DNA of 64,000 nucleotides from Ferruginibacter sp. (GTDB taxonomy: Bacteria > Bacteroidota > Bacteroidia > Chitinophagales > Chitinophagaceae), in contig NZ_JAQBNR010000024.1 of NCBI RefSeq assembly GCF_028288465.1, forward strand, positions 124,001-188,000, written 5' to 3'. The notes below the pieces were generated by a model. The model ran no database searches, had not been told where the DNA came from, and saw only the letters and a program-made list of their open reading frames with translations. Of this stretch, positions 29,707 to 38,881 are shown piece after piece. A program made the translations under genes and the position numbers. Each line of letters starts with the position of its first letter. Position 1 is the first letter of the stretch.

Positions 29707-29715
29707 ACCTCCTTT
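29707..29715 (-). promoter_or_regulatory. Exceptional Shine-Dalgarno sequence of rpsU
   Basis: AAAGGAGGT on the minus strand lies 7 bases before the rpsU ATG and is fully complementary to the 3' end of 16S rRNA. Other genes in this window, including the highly expressed ribosomal genes, lack such a sequence. Confidence 0.85.
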
Positions 29716-29735
29716 GGTAGTTTTTTTTAGAAGCG

Positions 29736-29764
29736 CAAAGATAACAGAATTATTTAAAATTCAA
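29736..29764 (-). promoter_or_regulatory. Bacteroidota-type promoter for rpsU
   Basis: TTG (29764-29762), 18 nt, TATCTTTG (29743-29736) on the minus strand matches the phylum consensus. It leaves a short untranslated leader that just includes the Shine-Dalgarno sequence. Confidence 0.65.
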
Positions 29765-29797
29765 AATTCAAAATGATAAAAAAAGTATTTTTGATCC

Positions 29798-30385
29798 ATG
29801 TTTACAGGAATAATAGAAACTACAGGCACAATAAAGCAAATTATTGCTTCAGGAACCAATAAAACATTCTGGGTAGAGTCGCCGGTGTCGAACCAGTTCT
29901 CAATAGATCAGAGTGTTACGCATAACGGAGTCTGCCTTACGGTAGAAGAGATTCAAAATAACACACATCGTGTGACAGCCATTGACGAAACATTGCAGAA
30001 AACCAATCTATCATCCTGGAAAATGAACACCACTGTAAATATCGAAAGATGTATGCAAATGAATGGAAGAATTGATGGCCATATCGTACAGGGCCACGTT
30101 GATACCATCGCCACCTGCATCAATACAATTGCTAAAGATGGCAGCTGGGAATACGAATTTGAGTTTGACCCGCAGTTTGGCCCGCTGATAATAGAAAAAG
30201 GATCCATTGCTTTAAATGGAACCAGCCTTACCATTTTTAATGTAACAAAAAATGGATTTACAGTAGCTATTATTCCCTACACTTATCACCATACCTGTAT
30301 GCAGTACCTCAAAAAAGGAGACGCCGTAAATATTGAGTTTGATATGATAGGTAAGTATGTTAATCGCTTTTTACAATTGAAGTAA
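29798..30385 (+). CDS. ribE: Riboflavin synthase (alpha subunit)
   Basis: A 195-residue protein with the two tandem lumazine-binding barrels of riboflavin synthase: MFTGIIETTGTIKQI opens the first, with VTHNGVCLTV; NGRIDGHIVQGHVDTIATC opens the second, with GSIALNGTSLTI. The enzyme dismutates two 6,7-dimethyl-8-ribityllumazine molecules to riboflavin. A TATTTTTG box ends 4 bp before the ATG, which would give a nearly leaderless transcript, but no -33 element is visible. No other riboflavin genes are nearby and no FMN riboswitch is seen. Confidence 0.95.
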   Translation: MFTGIIETTGTIKQIIASGTNKTFWVESPVSNQFSIDQSVTHNGVCLTVEEIQNNTHRVTAIDETLQKTNLSSWKMNTTVNIERCMQMNGRIDGHIVQGHVDTIATCINTIAKDGSWEYEFEFDPQFGPLIIEKGSIALNGTSLTIFNVTKNGFTVAIIPYTYHHTCMQYLKKGDAVNIEFDMIGKYVNRFLQLK

Positions 30386-30471
30386 TGTACTGATCCATAG
30401 TGAGATCTCTACACCTCTTTTAAAAATTAAATTCTACTTTTAAACTTCACCAAAAGTTTCTACACCAAAAA

Positions 30472-31389
30472 GTGACACTACTAAGCATCATCATTCCCGT
30501 TTATAATGAAGAAGAGAACATACATCTTTTGTGTACTGAACTGGTGCTTCATTGCGGAGGCGATTATGAGGTAATTTTTGTAAATGATGGCAGTACAGAT
30601 AATACGCTGGCTGAAATTGAAAAAATAATCAATAATAATAAATGTTTTAAATGCCTTTCATTGAGCAGAAACTTCGGGCACCAAAATGCTCTGATGGCAG
30701 GTATGGCACACGCCGCAGGACAAAAAATCATAATCATGGACGGCGATCTTCAGCACCCTCCTTCGTTGATTCCGTTAATGGCGCGACAGTTGGATAATGG
30801 ATTTGATTTAGTAGTAACCAAAAGAAATAAAACAGAGAATATAGGCCCTGTGAAAAAAATAATGGCCTCCCTGTTTTATTCATTTATCAACATTATTTCC
30901 GACACAAAAATAGAGGCCAATGTCGCCGATTTTAAAGCTTTTAATAGCAAAGTATTGACGAGTATTTTACAATTTAAAGAGAGAGATCTTTTTCTTCGCG
31001 GCATTTTTAGCTGGATTGGCTATAAAACTTCCACCATCAATTTTGATGCACCAGCACGAAAGTTTGGAAAGACGAAATATTCTTTTGGAAAAATGCTTAA
31101 GCTGGCATTAAAAGGCACTACCTCTTTCAGTTTTAAGCCACTTCGGGTGGCGTTGCTTGTGGGCAGTTTTATTTCGTTGTTTGCTTTTGCCTTTGGGGTT
31201 TTTGCCCTAATCTCCTACTTTAAGGGAAACACTGTACCGGGATGGGCATCCATTATTATTGCAATCATGTTCCTGGGTGGTACCCAATTATTGGCGATCG
31301 GTCTGTTGGGAGAATACATTGCCAGTCTGTTTACAGAAGCCAAACACAGACCGCTTTACCTGGTTGAAAAAAAATTAAATATTGCCTGA
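30472..31389 (+). CDS. Family 2 glycosyltransferase, GtrB/DPM1-like
   Basis: This 305-residue protein starts at a GTG (MTLLSIIIPVYNEEENIHLL). The nucleotide-sugar domain has FVNDGSTDNT and IIMDGDLQHPPSLI (the DxD-like metal site), and the C-terminal third has two membrane helices (ALLVGSFISLFAFAFGVFAL and IIIAIMFLGGTQLLAIGLLG). That layout is typical of polyprenyl-phosphate glycosyltransferases that load a sugar on undecaprenyl phosphate. It opens a surface-glycan module. Its stop abuts directly on the convergent methyltransferase stop. Confidence 0.9.
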   Translation: MTLLSIIIPVYNEEENIHLLCTELVLHCGGDYEVIFVNDGSTDNTLAEIEKIINNNKCFKCLSLSRNFGHQNALMAGMAHAAGQKIIIMDGDLQHPPSLIPLMARQLDNGFDLVVTKRNKTENIGPVKKIMASLFYSFINIISDTKIEANVADFKAFNSKVLTSILQFKERDLFLRGIFSWIGYKTSTINFDAPARKFGKTKYSFGKMLKLALKGTTSFSFKPLRVALLVGSFISLFAFAFGVFALISYFKGNTVPGWASIIIAIMFLGGTQLLAIGLLGEYIASLFTEAKHRPLYLVEKKLNIA

Positions 31390-32088
31390 TTACTTCAGCG
31401 CCCTTATAAAATATTGTCCACCTAACGGAAGCCATTCTAAATACTTCTCCAAAAAAATCATACCCGAAAATATTTTTTTCCTTGGAAAAAAAATGATGAA
31501 TTTTTTACTTTGAATTTTGAATTTATTTTGACGAAGCAATCGCATGGCATAGTTACTTCGAAGCAATTTTGCATTTGAATCAAACATACAGGTATTTACT
31601 AAATGCCTTGTCAAAGGGTTTAATGGATTGTGTTCAAAAACATACAGCCGCCCTCCTTTCTTTAAAACTCTTGCAATTTCTTTTATAAGGGCATAGTGCA
31701 AACTAAATGCAACGTGATGCAACACACCGGCGATAAAAACTACATCTACACTTTCATCGATCAACGAAATTGCTGAGCCATTGTACAATGAGAAATTAAC
31801 ACCCGACAGATTCTTCTCTTTTGCTGCAACAATACTTTTTTCAGAAACATCAATACCTGCCAGCTGCCAGGCTGAAAAATATCGCTGCATAAATACTTCC
31901 GTTGTGCCATCACCACATCCAATATCCAGCACTTGCAGGTTTTCATTCTTTTCAAAAGGCCGAAGCATCCTTACTTTCATTTCCGCAAAATAAAAACTAT
32001 CGGCACCTGCCAATTTCAAATTTTGGCTATGAATGTCACGGTAGTTATTTGCAAACTCATCGAAGTCATCAAAAGTTCTTTGGCTCAT
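31390..32088 (-). CDS. Class I SAM-dependent methyltransferase
   Basis: A 232-residue protein with motif I VLDIGCGDGTTEVFMQRYF, a following acidic IDVSEKSI, and VDVVFIAGVLHHVAF, the order expected for a Rossmann-fold methyltransferase of the type found in glycan and small-molecule clusters. The C-terminal region is basic and slightly hydrophobic. It is read opposite to its neighbours, in the gap between a GT2 and a YfhO-like gene, and diverges from the latter over just 28 bp. Substrate unknown. Confidence 0.85.
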   Translation of the reverse strand: MSQRTFDDFDEFANNYRDIHSQNLKLAGADSFYFAEMKVRMLRPFEKNENLQVLDIGCGDGTTEVFMQRYFSAWQLAGIDVSEKSIVAAKEKNLSGVNFSLYNGSAISLIDESVDVVFIAGVLHHVAFSLHYALIKEIARVLKKGGRLYVFEHNPLNPLTRHLVNTCMFDSNAKLLRSNYAMRLLRQNKFKIQSKKFIIFFPRKKIFSGMIFLEKYLEWLPLGGQYFIRALK

Positions 32089-32116
32089 TTTTTAGGGAAT
32101 TGTGTATTTTTAATCC

Positions 32117-34216
32117 ATGCAAGTTTACGCAAATTCAAACTGGGCATCTTTAAAAAAGATTCTCTTTTTTTTTATTATTCTTTTGATTGCATTTTTACCC
32201 ATCTCTTCTTTTTTATTTTTCTTAAAGAATGATGCTTTTGCAGGTTATTTCCCTCCCAAGTTTTTTATGAGCGAAAGTATTCATGCTGGCCATCTCCCAC
32301 TCTGGAATCCATACATCAATTTCGGATTTCCCCAATACGGAGATATGAGCGGCGGATTTTGGAGCCCCATAACCTGGATAATCGCATCAACTGCCGGCTA
32401 CAACGCATACACTCTAACGTTGGAAGTATTGTTCTATATATTGTTGGGTGGCATCGGCATGTATAAGCTAACTGGCTTTTGGAACATGGATAAAAGAGTA
32501 CGTGAGATTGCGGGTGTAGCATTTATGTGCAGTGGTTATATCGTTGGCCACCTGCAACATTTTAATTGGATCAGTGGTGCTGCTTTTTTACCCTGGTGTT
32601 TATGGAGCTACCTTTCATTGCTTAAACAATTTTCAAAAAATCGCTTTGTACTGACTGTCCTTCTTTTTTATTTTTTGGTTTCATCTGCCCACCCGGGAAT
32701 TATTATCAGTGCCATTTATTTCTTTTCGGCTGTGCTTGTTTTTTATATTATAAATAAAAGAGAAAATATAAATCGTACCCAACAAATTAAACAACTGTTC
32801 CTGATGCATGCTGGATTGTTGTTATTGTTTGTATTACTCTGTGCAGGGATGATAGCAGGGTACCTGGATATACTACCTTTTTTTGTAAGAGGAGAAAAGA
32901 TTAGCGTGACGGCTTCTCTTGGTAACCCAACCAGTTTTCCAAGTTGGATCAGTGCCCTGCTGCCGCTGGCTACTGTAAAGAATGACAGCCTTTACCAGAC
33001 TGACATTTCAATGCGTAATAATTATTTTAGTTTGGCACTTTTGTTATTTTTTCTGCAGGCCTGCTTTAGCAAAAAAAATAACTGGCAAAAGTTTTTACTG
33101 GTCGCCGGGGTTTTATTTTCTTTTTTATCAGCTGGTGGTATTTTTAAAACCTTTGCGTACAAATTCATCCCATTAATTGGCTATGTAAGATTGAATGGTG
33201 AATTTAGCATTTTTGCGCTCTTATGTTTTATCATAGTTGCTGCCATTCATTTAAATAAGTTTATTCAACAAAAAGAAAGTTTTTCCGGCTTTATACAATG
33301 GAGTTATTACGCGATATTCCTGATATTTATCGGCTGTATTTTTTGTGGTTTATACTTTGCAATAAGCGGCAAAGATTCTTTTGTTTTTGTTTTGAGCAGA
33401 ATAACGCAACAGTATACACTTGCCGAAAAATTAAAAACACTTGTAGATGCCGTTAGTTTTTATGATACGCTTTGGATACAAGGCTGTATCCAGTTGATAA
33501 TCTGGTTGGTTATCAGGCGGGCATTAATATCCCGTAATTTTAATTTGCTGAGATCATTGGTAGTAGCAGATTTGATAATTGCAAGTTTGCTAAACATTCC
33601 GTTTACGGGTGTAGGTAAAACTTCTGTTGCTACTATACAAAATCTGTTAAATCAATCCCCTCAGGGAATCCCAATTCCAATCCTGCAACCCATTAATAAA
33701 ATTGATACGCTGCAGGTAAATGTAAAAGAAATAATCGGCGACTGGAGCATATACAACAAGCAAATCGGCGTAAAGGAAGAAGTTGCTTACCCCATTGTTT
33801 TAAAAAATATGCGTGCATATTTTGAAACGAATGAACGTTATCCTGGCCGTAATTTTTTAAACCATCCTTTCCTGTTTGTTGACGGGTCTCAAAATAGCAG
33901 GTCAATAGTTATACAATCTTTTGCTCCTGACAAGATCGCTTTAAGCGTCACAGCAGATAATCCTTCCAGCATTGTTTTACAGCAAAATTATTACCCGCAT
34001 TGGTTCTTTAAAAATGGCCGGCAAAAAGGCTTGGTTGATAGTGCCGGAATAAATTTTATGAAAGCACCACTAAATAAAGGAGAAAATAATATTGTTTTTA
34101 CTTTTGAACCCACTTTGGTAAAACGTGCGATGTTGCTAAGTGTCATAACATTTACTGCCTTGTGTTTGCTATTACTTTTACCGCTGCCATTTCAGCCAAA
34201 CAAAAAGAAAACATGA
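32117..34216 (+). CDS. YfhO-like multi-pass membrane protein
   Basis: This 699-residue protein has about a dozen predicted membrane spans. A first loop contains LPLWNPYINFGFPQYGDMSG, which resembles the YfhO family and GT-C-like membrane glycosyltransferases. The last ~200 residues form a soluble domain (IVLQQNYYPHWFFKNGRQKG) before one final span. YfhO proteins glycosylate lipoteichoic acid in Firmicutes; in Bacteroidota the role is not established. The context with GT2, MBOAT and SGNH genes suggests surface-glycan transfer. The YfhO assignment is probable, the substrate unknown. Confidence 0.75.
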   Translation: MQVYANSNWASLKKILFFFIILLIAFLPISSFLFFLKNDAFAGYFPPKFFMSESIHAGHLPLWNPYINFGFPQYGDMSGGFWSPITWIIASTAGYNAYTLTLEVLFYILLGGIGMYKLTGFWNMDKRVREIAGVAFMCSGYIVGHLQHFNWISGAAFLPWCLWSYLSLLKQFSKNRFVLTVLLFYFLVSSAHPGIIISAIYFFSAVLVFYIINKRENINRTQQIKQLFLMHAGLLLLFVLLCAGMIAGYLDILPFFVRGEKISVTASLGNPTSFPSWISALLPLATVKNDSLYQTDISMRNNYFSLALLLFFLQACFSKKNNWQKFLLVAGVLFSFLSAGGIFKTFAYKFIPLIGYVRLNGEFSIFALLCFIIVAAIHLNKFIQQKESFSGFIQWSYYAIFLIFIGCIFCGLYFAISGKDSFVFVLSRITQQYTLAEKLKTLVDAVSFYDTLWIQGCIQLIIWLVIRRALISRNFNLLRSLVVADLIIASLLNIPFTGVGKTSVATIQNLLNQSPQGIPIPILQPINKIDTLQVNVKEIIGDWSIYNKQIGVKEEVAYPIVLKNMRAYFETNERYPGRNFLNHPFLFVDGSQNSRSIVIQSFAPDKIALSVTADNPSSIVLQQNYYPHWFFKNGRQKGLVDSAGINFMKAPLNKGENNIVFTFEPTLVKRAMLLSVITFTALCLLLLLPLPFQPNKKKT

Positions 34217-34435
34217 TTACATTGCTACAACCTTAATAAGCGGTTTCATCTGCAGGTTAGCTTTGATGCCTGAAAGTAGTTTTGTATCTATAATAAATTA
34301 GCTTTACACTATTGCATGTTGCGGTCGTTTTAATTATTTATTTGTGCGCCGGTGTTCATCATGTAAATTATTTTTCTATTCGGTTTCTGTAACAAAACTT
34401 CTTTATGTTTACTAACTCTAACGGTATTAACAGCT

Positions 34436-35836
34436 ATGCTTTTTAATTCGCTTGAATTTCTTATTTTTTTCCCGCTCTGCACCATTCTGTACTTTTTAAT
34501 CCCGCACAAGTTACGGTGGGCGCATCTCTTGCTGGCGAGTTGCATTTTTTACGCTGCCTTTATACCATCTTATTTACTGATTCTTTTTTTTCTGATTGCC
34601 ATTGATTATACAATGGGCATCCTGATAGAAAAGGAAAGGAACAAAAAATTTTGGCTTACAGTAAGTATCCTATCAAATATTTCATTGCTGGGATTATTTA
34701 AATACTATAATTTCTTTGTCACCAACATCAATGAGCTTACGGGCAGCAATTTAATAATGTTGAACCTGATACTGCCCATAGGACTTTCCTTCCATACATT
34801 CCAGTCACTCAGTTATACAATCGAAGTTTATTACGGCAGACAAAAAGCTGTGAGGCACCCCGGGTACTTTGCATTGTATGTAATGTTCTATCCGCAACTT
34901 GTAGCAGGACCAATAGAACGGCCCCAGCACCTGCTTCCGCAATTTTTTATTCACCAAAAATTTTCTTCTCAAAAATTGTATGAAGGCCTGCGGTTAATGG
35001 CCTGGGGCTTTTTTAAAAAAGTAGTGATTGCAGACAGAATCGGGTTATATGCCGATGCCGTATTTAAGCACCCGGCGCATCTGGAGCCAATGCAAATATG
35101 GCTGGCAGTATTCTTTTTCAGCATACAGATTTATGCCGATTTCTCCGGCTACTCAGACATTGCTATTGGGGCAGCCAGGTGCATGGGCATTGATCTCTGC
35201 ATCAACTTCAACAGGCCCTACCAGTCCACCAATATAAGAGCATTCTGGAAGCGCTGGCATATCTCACTTTCAAGCTGGTTCCGGGACTATGTTTATATCC
35301 CGCTTGGTGGCAGCCGAAAAGGAAAGCGCAGAAAAAATCTGAATTTATTAATAACATTTATCCTTAGTGCATTGTGGCACGGGGCAGGTTGGACGTTTAT
35401 TGTATGGGGCTTTTTACATGGCACCTACATGTTGATATATGATTTTTTTAATGCCCGGTTTTCAACAATTAAAATACCCGACCGAATCGCATGGTTTATT
35501 ACCTGCTGCTGCGTTGGCTTTGCATGGATATTTTTCAGGGCTTCGTCACTAGCGAATGCATTAACGGTTATATCCCGCGGCAGTAAAGTCGCTGACATTT
35601 CCTTTGGTAACATCCTTTCTGTTCCCGAATCCGGTTTAGAGTTCGGTAATTTTACGATGGCATTTTCCATGTGCGTCATTACTTACATGTTTATAATTGA
35701 AAAATTCACAACGCCAAAACTACTGAACCCATATTCAAAAACAATAGTGGAGACGGGGGTATTTGCAGGCACCATTTTATTGATCATTTTTTTTGGGATA
35801 TTTCAAAAATCAAGTTTTATCTACTTTCAATTTTAA
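34436..35836 (+). CDS. MBOAT family O-acyltransferase (AlgI-like)
   Basis: A 466-residue multi-pass protein that starts MLFNSLEFLIFFPLCTILYF and has QIYADFSGYSDIAIGAARCM, PYQSTNIRAFWKRWHISLSS and the catalytic histidine segment LSALWHGAGWTFIVWGFLHG, all hallmarks of MBOAT acyltransferases of the AlgI/DltB branch. It passes acyl groups (usually acetyl) across the inner membrane for polysaccharide O-acylation. The following gene, 3 bp on, is its likely periplasmic partner. Confidence 0.95.
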   Translation: MLFNSLEFLIFFPLCTILYFLIPHKLRWAHLLLASCIFYAAFIPSYLLILFFLIAIDYTMGILIEKERNKKFWLTVSILSNISLLGLFKYYNFFVTNINELTGSNLIMLNLILPIGLSFHTFQSLSYTIEVYYGRQKAVRHPGYFALYVMFYPQLVAGPIERPQHLLPQFFIHQKFSSQKLYEGLRLMAWGFFKKVVIADRIGLYADAVFKHPAHLEPMQIWLAVFFFSIQIYADFSGYSDIAIGAARCMGIDLCINFNRPYQSTNIRAFWKRWHISLSSWFRDYVYIPLGGSRKGKRRKNLNLLITFILSALWHGAGWTFIVWGFLHGTYMLIYDFFNARFSTIKIPDRIAWFITCCCVGFAWIFFRASSLANALTVISRGSKVADISFGNILSVPESGLEFGNFTMAFSMCVITYMFIIEKFTTPKLLNPYSKTIVETGVFAGTILLIIFFGIFQKSSFIYFQF

Positions 35837-35839
35837 TTA

Positions 35840-36799
35840 ATGTACTTAAAAAAAATATTGATTCTGTGTTGCATCACCTGGCTGACAGCCTGCCTTACAG
35901 GAATGCTCCTTGATAATATGTATAAAAAAAGATGGTTACAATTGTACTTTGCCAAAACCGATGAACTGATAAAAGGAAACACTAATTATGATATTATATT
36001 CCTTGGGAATTCGAGGGTTCACTTTGGTATAAACCCTTATTATATTGATTCGGTAACAAAGCTGAACAGTTATAATTTTGGAACCGGAGGTGCAGATGCG
36101 GAAGATATTATGGTAACTTCAGATCTTTATTTGCAAACACACGCAGCTCCTAAACTGGTGGTTATATCTTTAGATGCGGGCATGCTATTTGAAAACACCA
36201 TTTTAAAGACAAGGTTTCACTATCTCTTTTACCTGCAGAATGATACCATCAATAAACACATGCAAAGGGCAGGCTTTCCGACAGACATAATAAAAATATT
36301 CCCGTTTACTAAATACAGCTTCTTTGACGAGTACAACCGCACATCCTTATTTGTACGGGGAAAGCCTTATCCCGTCTTCGACCATAATATTTACCGGGGG
36401 TTTTTAAATATTCACCAGTTTACAAAAACAACTGTAGATGGGTTGTACAATACCGAAAAGAAAGCAATGAAGGTTTGGTGTCCTGCTGTAATTTACCTGC
36501 AGCAAACCGTAATGGAATTACAAAAAAAGGGATGTGACATACTGTTTGTTTATCCGCCGGAAAGAATACCTTCTCCAAACAGGAAAGAGCCCATTACTGC
36601 AAAAGCAGCGTCAATTTTCAACAATATTGCTATAAAGAATCATTTGCAAATAATACACTTTGAAAACGATCTCAATTTTACGGATGATTATTTTGTGGAT
36701 GATATCCATCTGAATGAACCAGGCACAAGAATTTATTCAAGCCAACTTGCTGACTCTATCGCAAGACTTTATCCAAATATCAGACAATCTCCACTTTAA
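35840..36799 (+). CDS. SGNH-like acyltransferase partner of the MBOAT protein
   Basis: This 319-residue protein has one N-terminal membrane anchor (ILILCCITWLTACLTGMLL), then a periplasmic domain with GNSRVHFGINPY and a late DDIHLNEPG. These match the GxSxx-type nucleophile and the D-x-x-H catalytic motif of AlgJ/AlgX/DltD-like SGNH proteins, which receive acyl groups from an MBOAT protein and place them on a glycan. It lies 3 bp after the MBOAT gene. Function is inferred from motif plus neighbour; the glycan is unknown. Confidence 0.75.
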   Translation: MYLKKILILCCITWLTACLTGMLLDNMYKKRWLQLYFAKTDELIKGNTNYDIIFLGNSRVHFGINPYYIDSVTKLNSYNFGTGGADAEDIMVTSDLYLQTHAAPKLVVISLDAGMLFENTILKTRFHYLFYLQNDTINKHMQRAGFPTDIIKIFPFTKYSFFDEYNRTSLFVRGKPYPVFDHNIYRGFLNIHQFTKTTVDGLYNTEKKAMKVWCPAVIYLQQTVMELQKKGCDILFVYPPERIPSPNRKEPITAKAASIFNNIAIKNHLQIIHFENDLNFTDDYFVDDIHLNEPGTRIYSSQLADSIARLYPNIRQSPL

Positions 36800-36803
36800 T
36801 ATT

Positions 36804-38663
36804 TTATACTGTTTTTCCTCTCATTGCCATCGAAATAGCCTGATCCATAATGCGCTCAGCATAGGGCCTCGAAATCTCATTCAGTTCTTCTACTTTTGAA
36901 TGAATCAAATCTTTATCCGTCATAGTAAGCGCTAACTGTAGTGCCTGCATTGCGGTAGCCGTTTGAGCCATTTCTTCATTGCTAAGATGAGTAATATTTT
37001 TTTGGATAAATTTTTCTGTAGTTGCCAATAGCTGCTCTCCTTCTGTTCTTGCTTCAACCAATGCTCTTGTAGCAATATCTTCACTGGCATGGGTAATTGA
37101 ATCAAGCAACATTTTTTCCAGTTCTGCATCTGTTAAATCCTGCTGCGCTTTTACCTCAATGCTTTGCTCAACGCCGCTTCTTAACTCTTTTGCCTTTACT
37201 ACCAAAATACCATCTGCATTTATCAAAAAGCTTACTTCTACTTTAGCAAGGCCAGCGGGCATAGCGGGTATGCCGGTTAAATTAAATTCCGATAATTTAC
37301 GATTATCTTTTACCATATCTCTTTCACCCTGGTAAACTGAAATTTTCATTCCGCTCTGCCCGTCTTTATGCGTGGTATATTGCCTGGAAGCTTTATTGGG
37401 TATTTTTGAATTTCGGGGTATTAATACATCCATCAATCCGCCCATTGTCTCTATCCCTAATGATAATGGTGTGATATCTAGCAGCAACACATCTTTATTA
37501 TTACCCGCCAAAATATCGGCCTGTATTGCGGCTCCCAGTGCCACCACTTCATCCGGATTAACAGTGTCGTTTACAGGTTTGCCAAAAAACCGGCTAACGC
37601 TTTCCTTTACCAGCGGAACCCTGGTAGAGCCTCCCACCATCACAACGACATCTATTGCTTCCTTTTTTAATCCAGCATCTTTTAAAGCATTTGTACAACA
37701 TACAATTGTTTTGTCAACCAATGGCTGTACAAGTGTTTCGAGCACCTGCTTTGTAATGGTTAGCGAATCGCCATTAAAAGTTGTGTCAAAAACACCATTG
37801 GTCGAAAGAAATATTTTTGCCGCCTCGGCTTGCAAACGAATGCCCTGGGCAAACTCCCTGTTGGTTCTTAATTCATCTTCACTTACACCTGCCTGCTGCA
37901 ACCAGTATTGCACAATGCTGTTGTCAATATCATCGCCCCCAAGATAAGTATCACCGTTAGTAGATAATACTTCAAAAATTCCATTGCTTATTTTTAAAAT
38001 CGAGATATCGAAAGTTCCGCCGCCTAAATCATACACTGCGATTGTTTTATCTCCACTGTCTTTATGTAAACCAAGTCCATAAGCCAGGCTGGCGGCCGTG
38101 GGTTCATTCACAATTCTTAAAACATCCAGGCCCGCCAATTTTCCCGCGTCTCTTGTGGCTTGCCTTTGCGCATCGTTAAAATAAGCCGGCACAGTTATTA
38201 CGGCCTTATTAACAGGTGTTTTTAAAATGTGCTCTGCCCGCTTTTTTAATTCTTTTAAAATAAAAGAAGACAGCTCTGCGGGGGTATAAAACTTGCTGCC
38301 AGCCTGCACTTTTACCATCGCCTGGCTGGCATCATCAATTACCTTATAAGAAAAAAAAGAGGCGTTGTCTTTTATATCGTTATATGATTTACCCATTAAC
38401 CGCTTGGCAGAAAAAATGGTATTTTGAGGTTCGGTAATTAAATATTTTTTTGCTTCTTCTCCAACAGTAACATTGCCAAATTCATCAAAATGTATTACAG
38501 ACGGAACCAGTGAACTACTGTTGTGCTCCTTCAACGCAACCGGCTGTTTAGTTTCCGGATGTATGATTGCCACCAAACTATTGGTAGTGCCGAGATCTAT
38601 CCCCACTATTATTTCTTCCTGCTGCAAACTACCCGTTGCTATATTGATACCAATTTTTGCCAT
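36804..38663 (-). CDS. hscA: Hsp70 chaperone, HscA-type (Fe-S cluster assembly)
   Basis: 619 residues, near HscA length. The nucleotide-binding domain has [32 protein letters not shown] and [15 protein letters not shown]; the substrate domain follows with [20 protein letters not shown]. It is shorter than DnaK at the C-terminus (no acidic tail ending EEVD-like) and the N-terminal extension [17 protein letters not shown] resembles HscA, which helps transfer Fe-S clusters from IscU. No isc genes are adjacent, so HscA versus a second DnaK remains to be confirmed. It is convergent to the SGNH gene (4 bp apart). Confidence 0.85.
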   Translation of the reverse strand: MAKIGINIATGSLQQEEIIVGIDLGTTNSLVAIIHPETKQPVALKEHNSSSLVPSVIHFDEFGNVTVGEEAKKYLITEPQNTIFSAKRLMGKSYNDIKDNASFFSYKVIDDASQAMVKVQAGSKFYTPAELSSFILKELKKRAEHILKTPVNKAVITVPAYFNDAQRQATRDAGKLAGLDVLRIVNEPTAASLAYGLGLHKDSGDKTIAVYDLGGGTFDISILKISNGIFEVLSTNGDTYLGGDDIDNSIVQYWLQQAGVSEDELRTNREFAQGIRLQAEAAKIFLSTNGVFDTTFNGDSLTITKQVLETLVQPLVDKTIVCCTNALKDAGLKKEAIDVVVMVGGSTRVPLVKESVSRFFGKPVNDTVNPDEVVALGAAIQADILAGNNKDVLLLDITPLSLGIETMGGLMDVLIPRNSKIPNKASRQYTTHKDGQSGMKISVYQGERDMVKDNRKLSEFNLTGIPAMPAGLAKVEVSFLINADGILVVKAKELRSGVEQSIEVKAQQDLTDAELEKMLLDSITHASEDIATRALVEARTEGEQLLATTEKFIQKNITHLSNEEMAQTATAMQALQLALTMTDKDLIHSKVEELNEISRPYAERIMDQAISMAMRGKTV

Positions 38664-38824
38664 AATATTTTTCTGCCTGGTTGAATAAATGTATTTGCTG
38701 CAAAAGTAACAAATAATGAAGGGCTCATTTGATCAGGAACTGTTGTTCATTTGCGAGATCGGTAATTTAAAATGACATCCTAACAGATCTCCTTGCAGAG
38801 TGACGGATTAACTATTTACCGTAC

Positions 38825-38854
38825 AAAAAAATCCCCCCGCAAATGCGAGGGGAT
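38825..38854 (-). terminator. Intrinsic terminator after the OmpA-family gene
   Basis: ATCCCCTCGC (38854-38845, minus strand) pairs with GCGGGGGGAT (38840-38831) with one wobble pair and a 4-nt loop, followed by six T. It lies 27 bp after the stop codon. Confidence 0.85.
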
Positions 38855-38881
38855 CCAATTCTATTTTAGTACGTTGATTGC

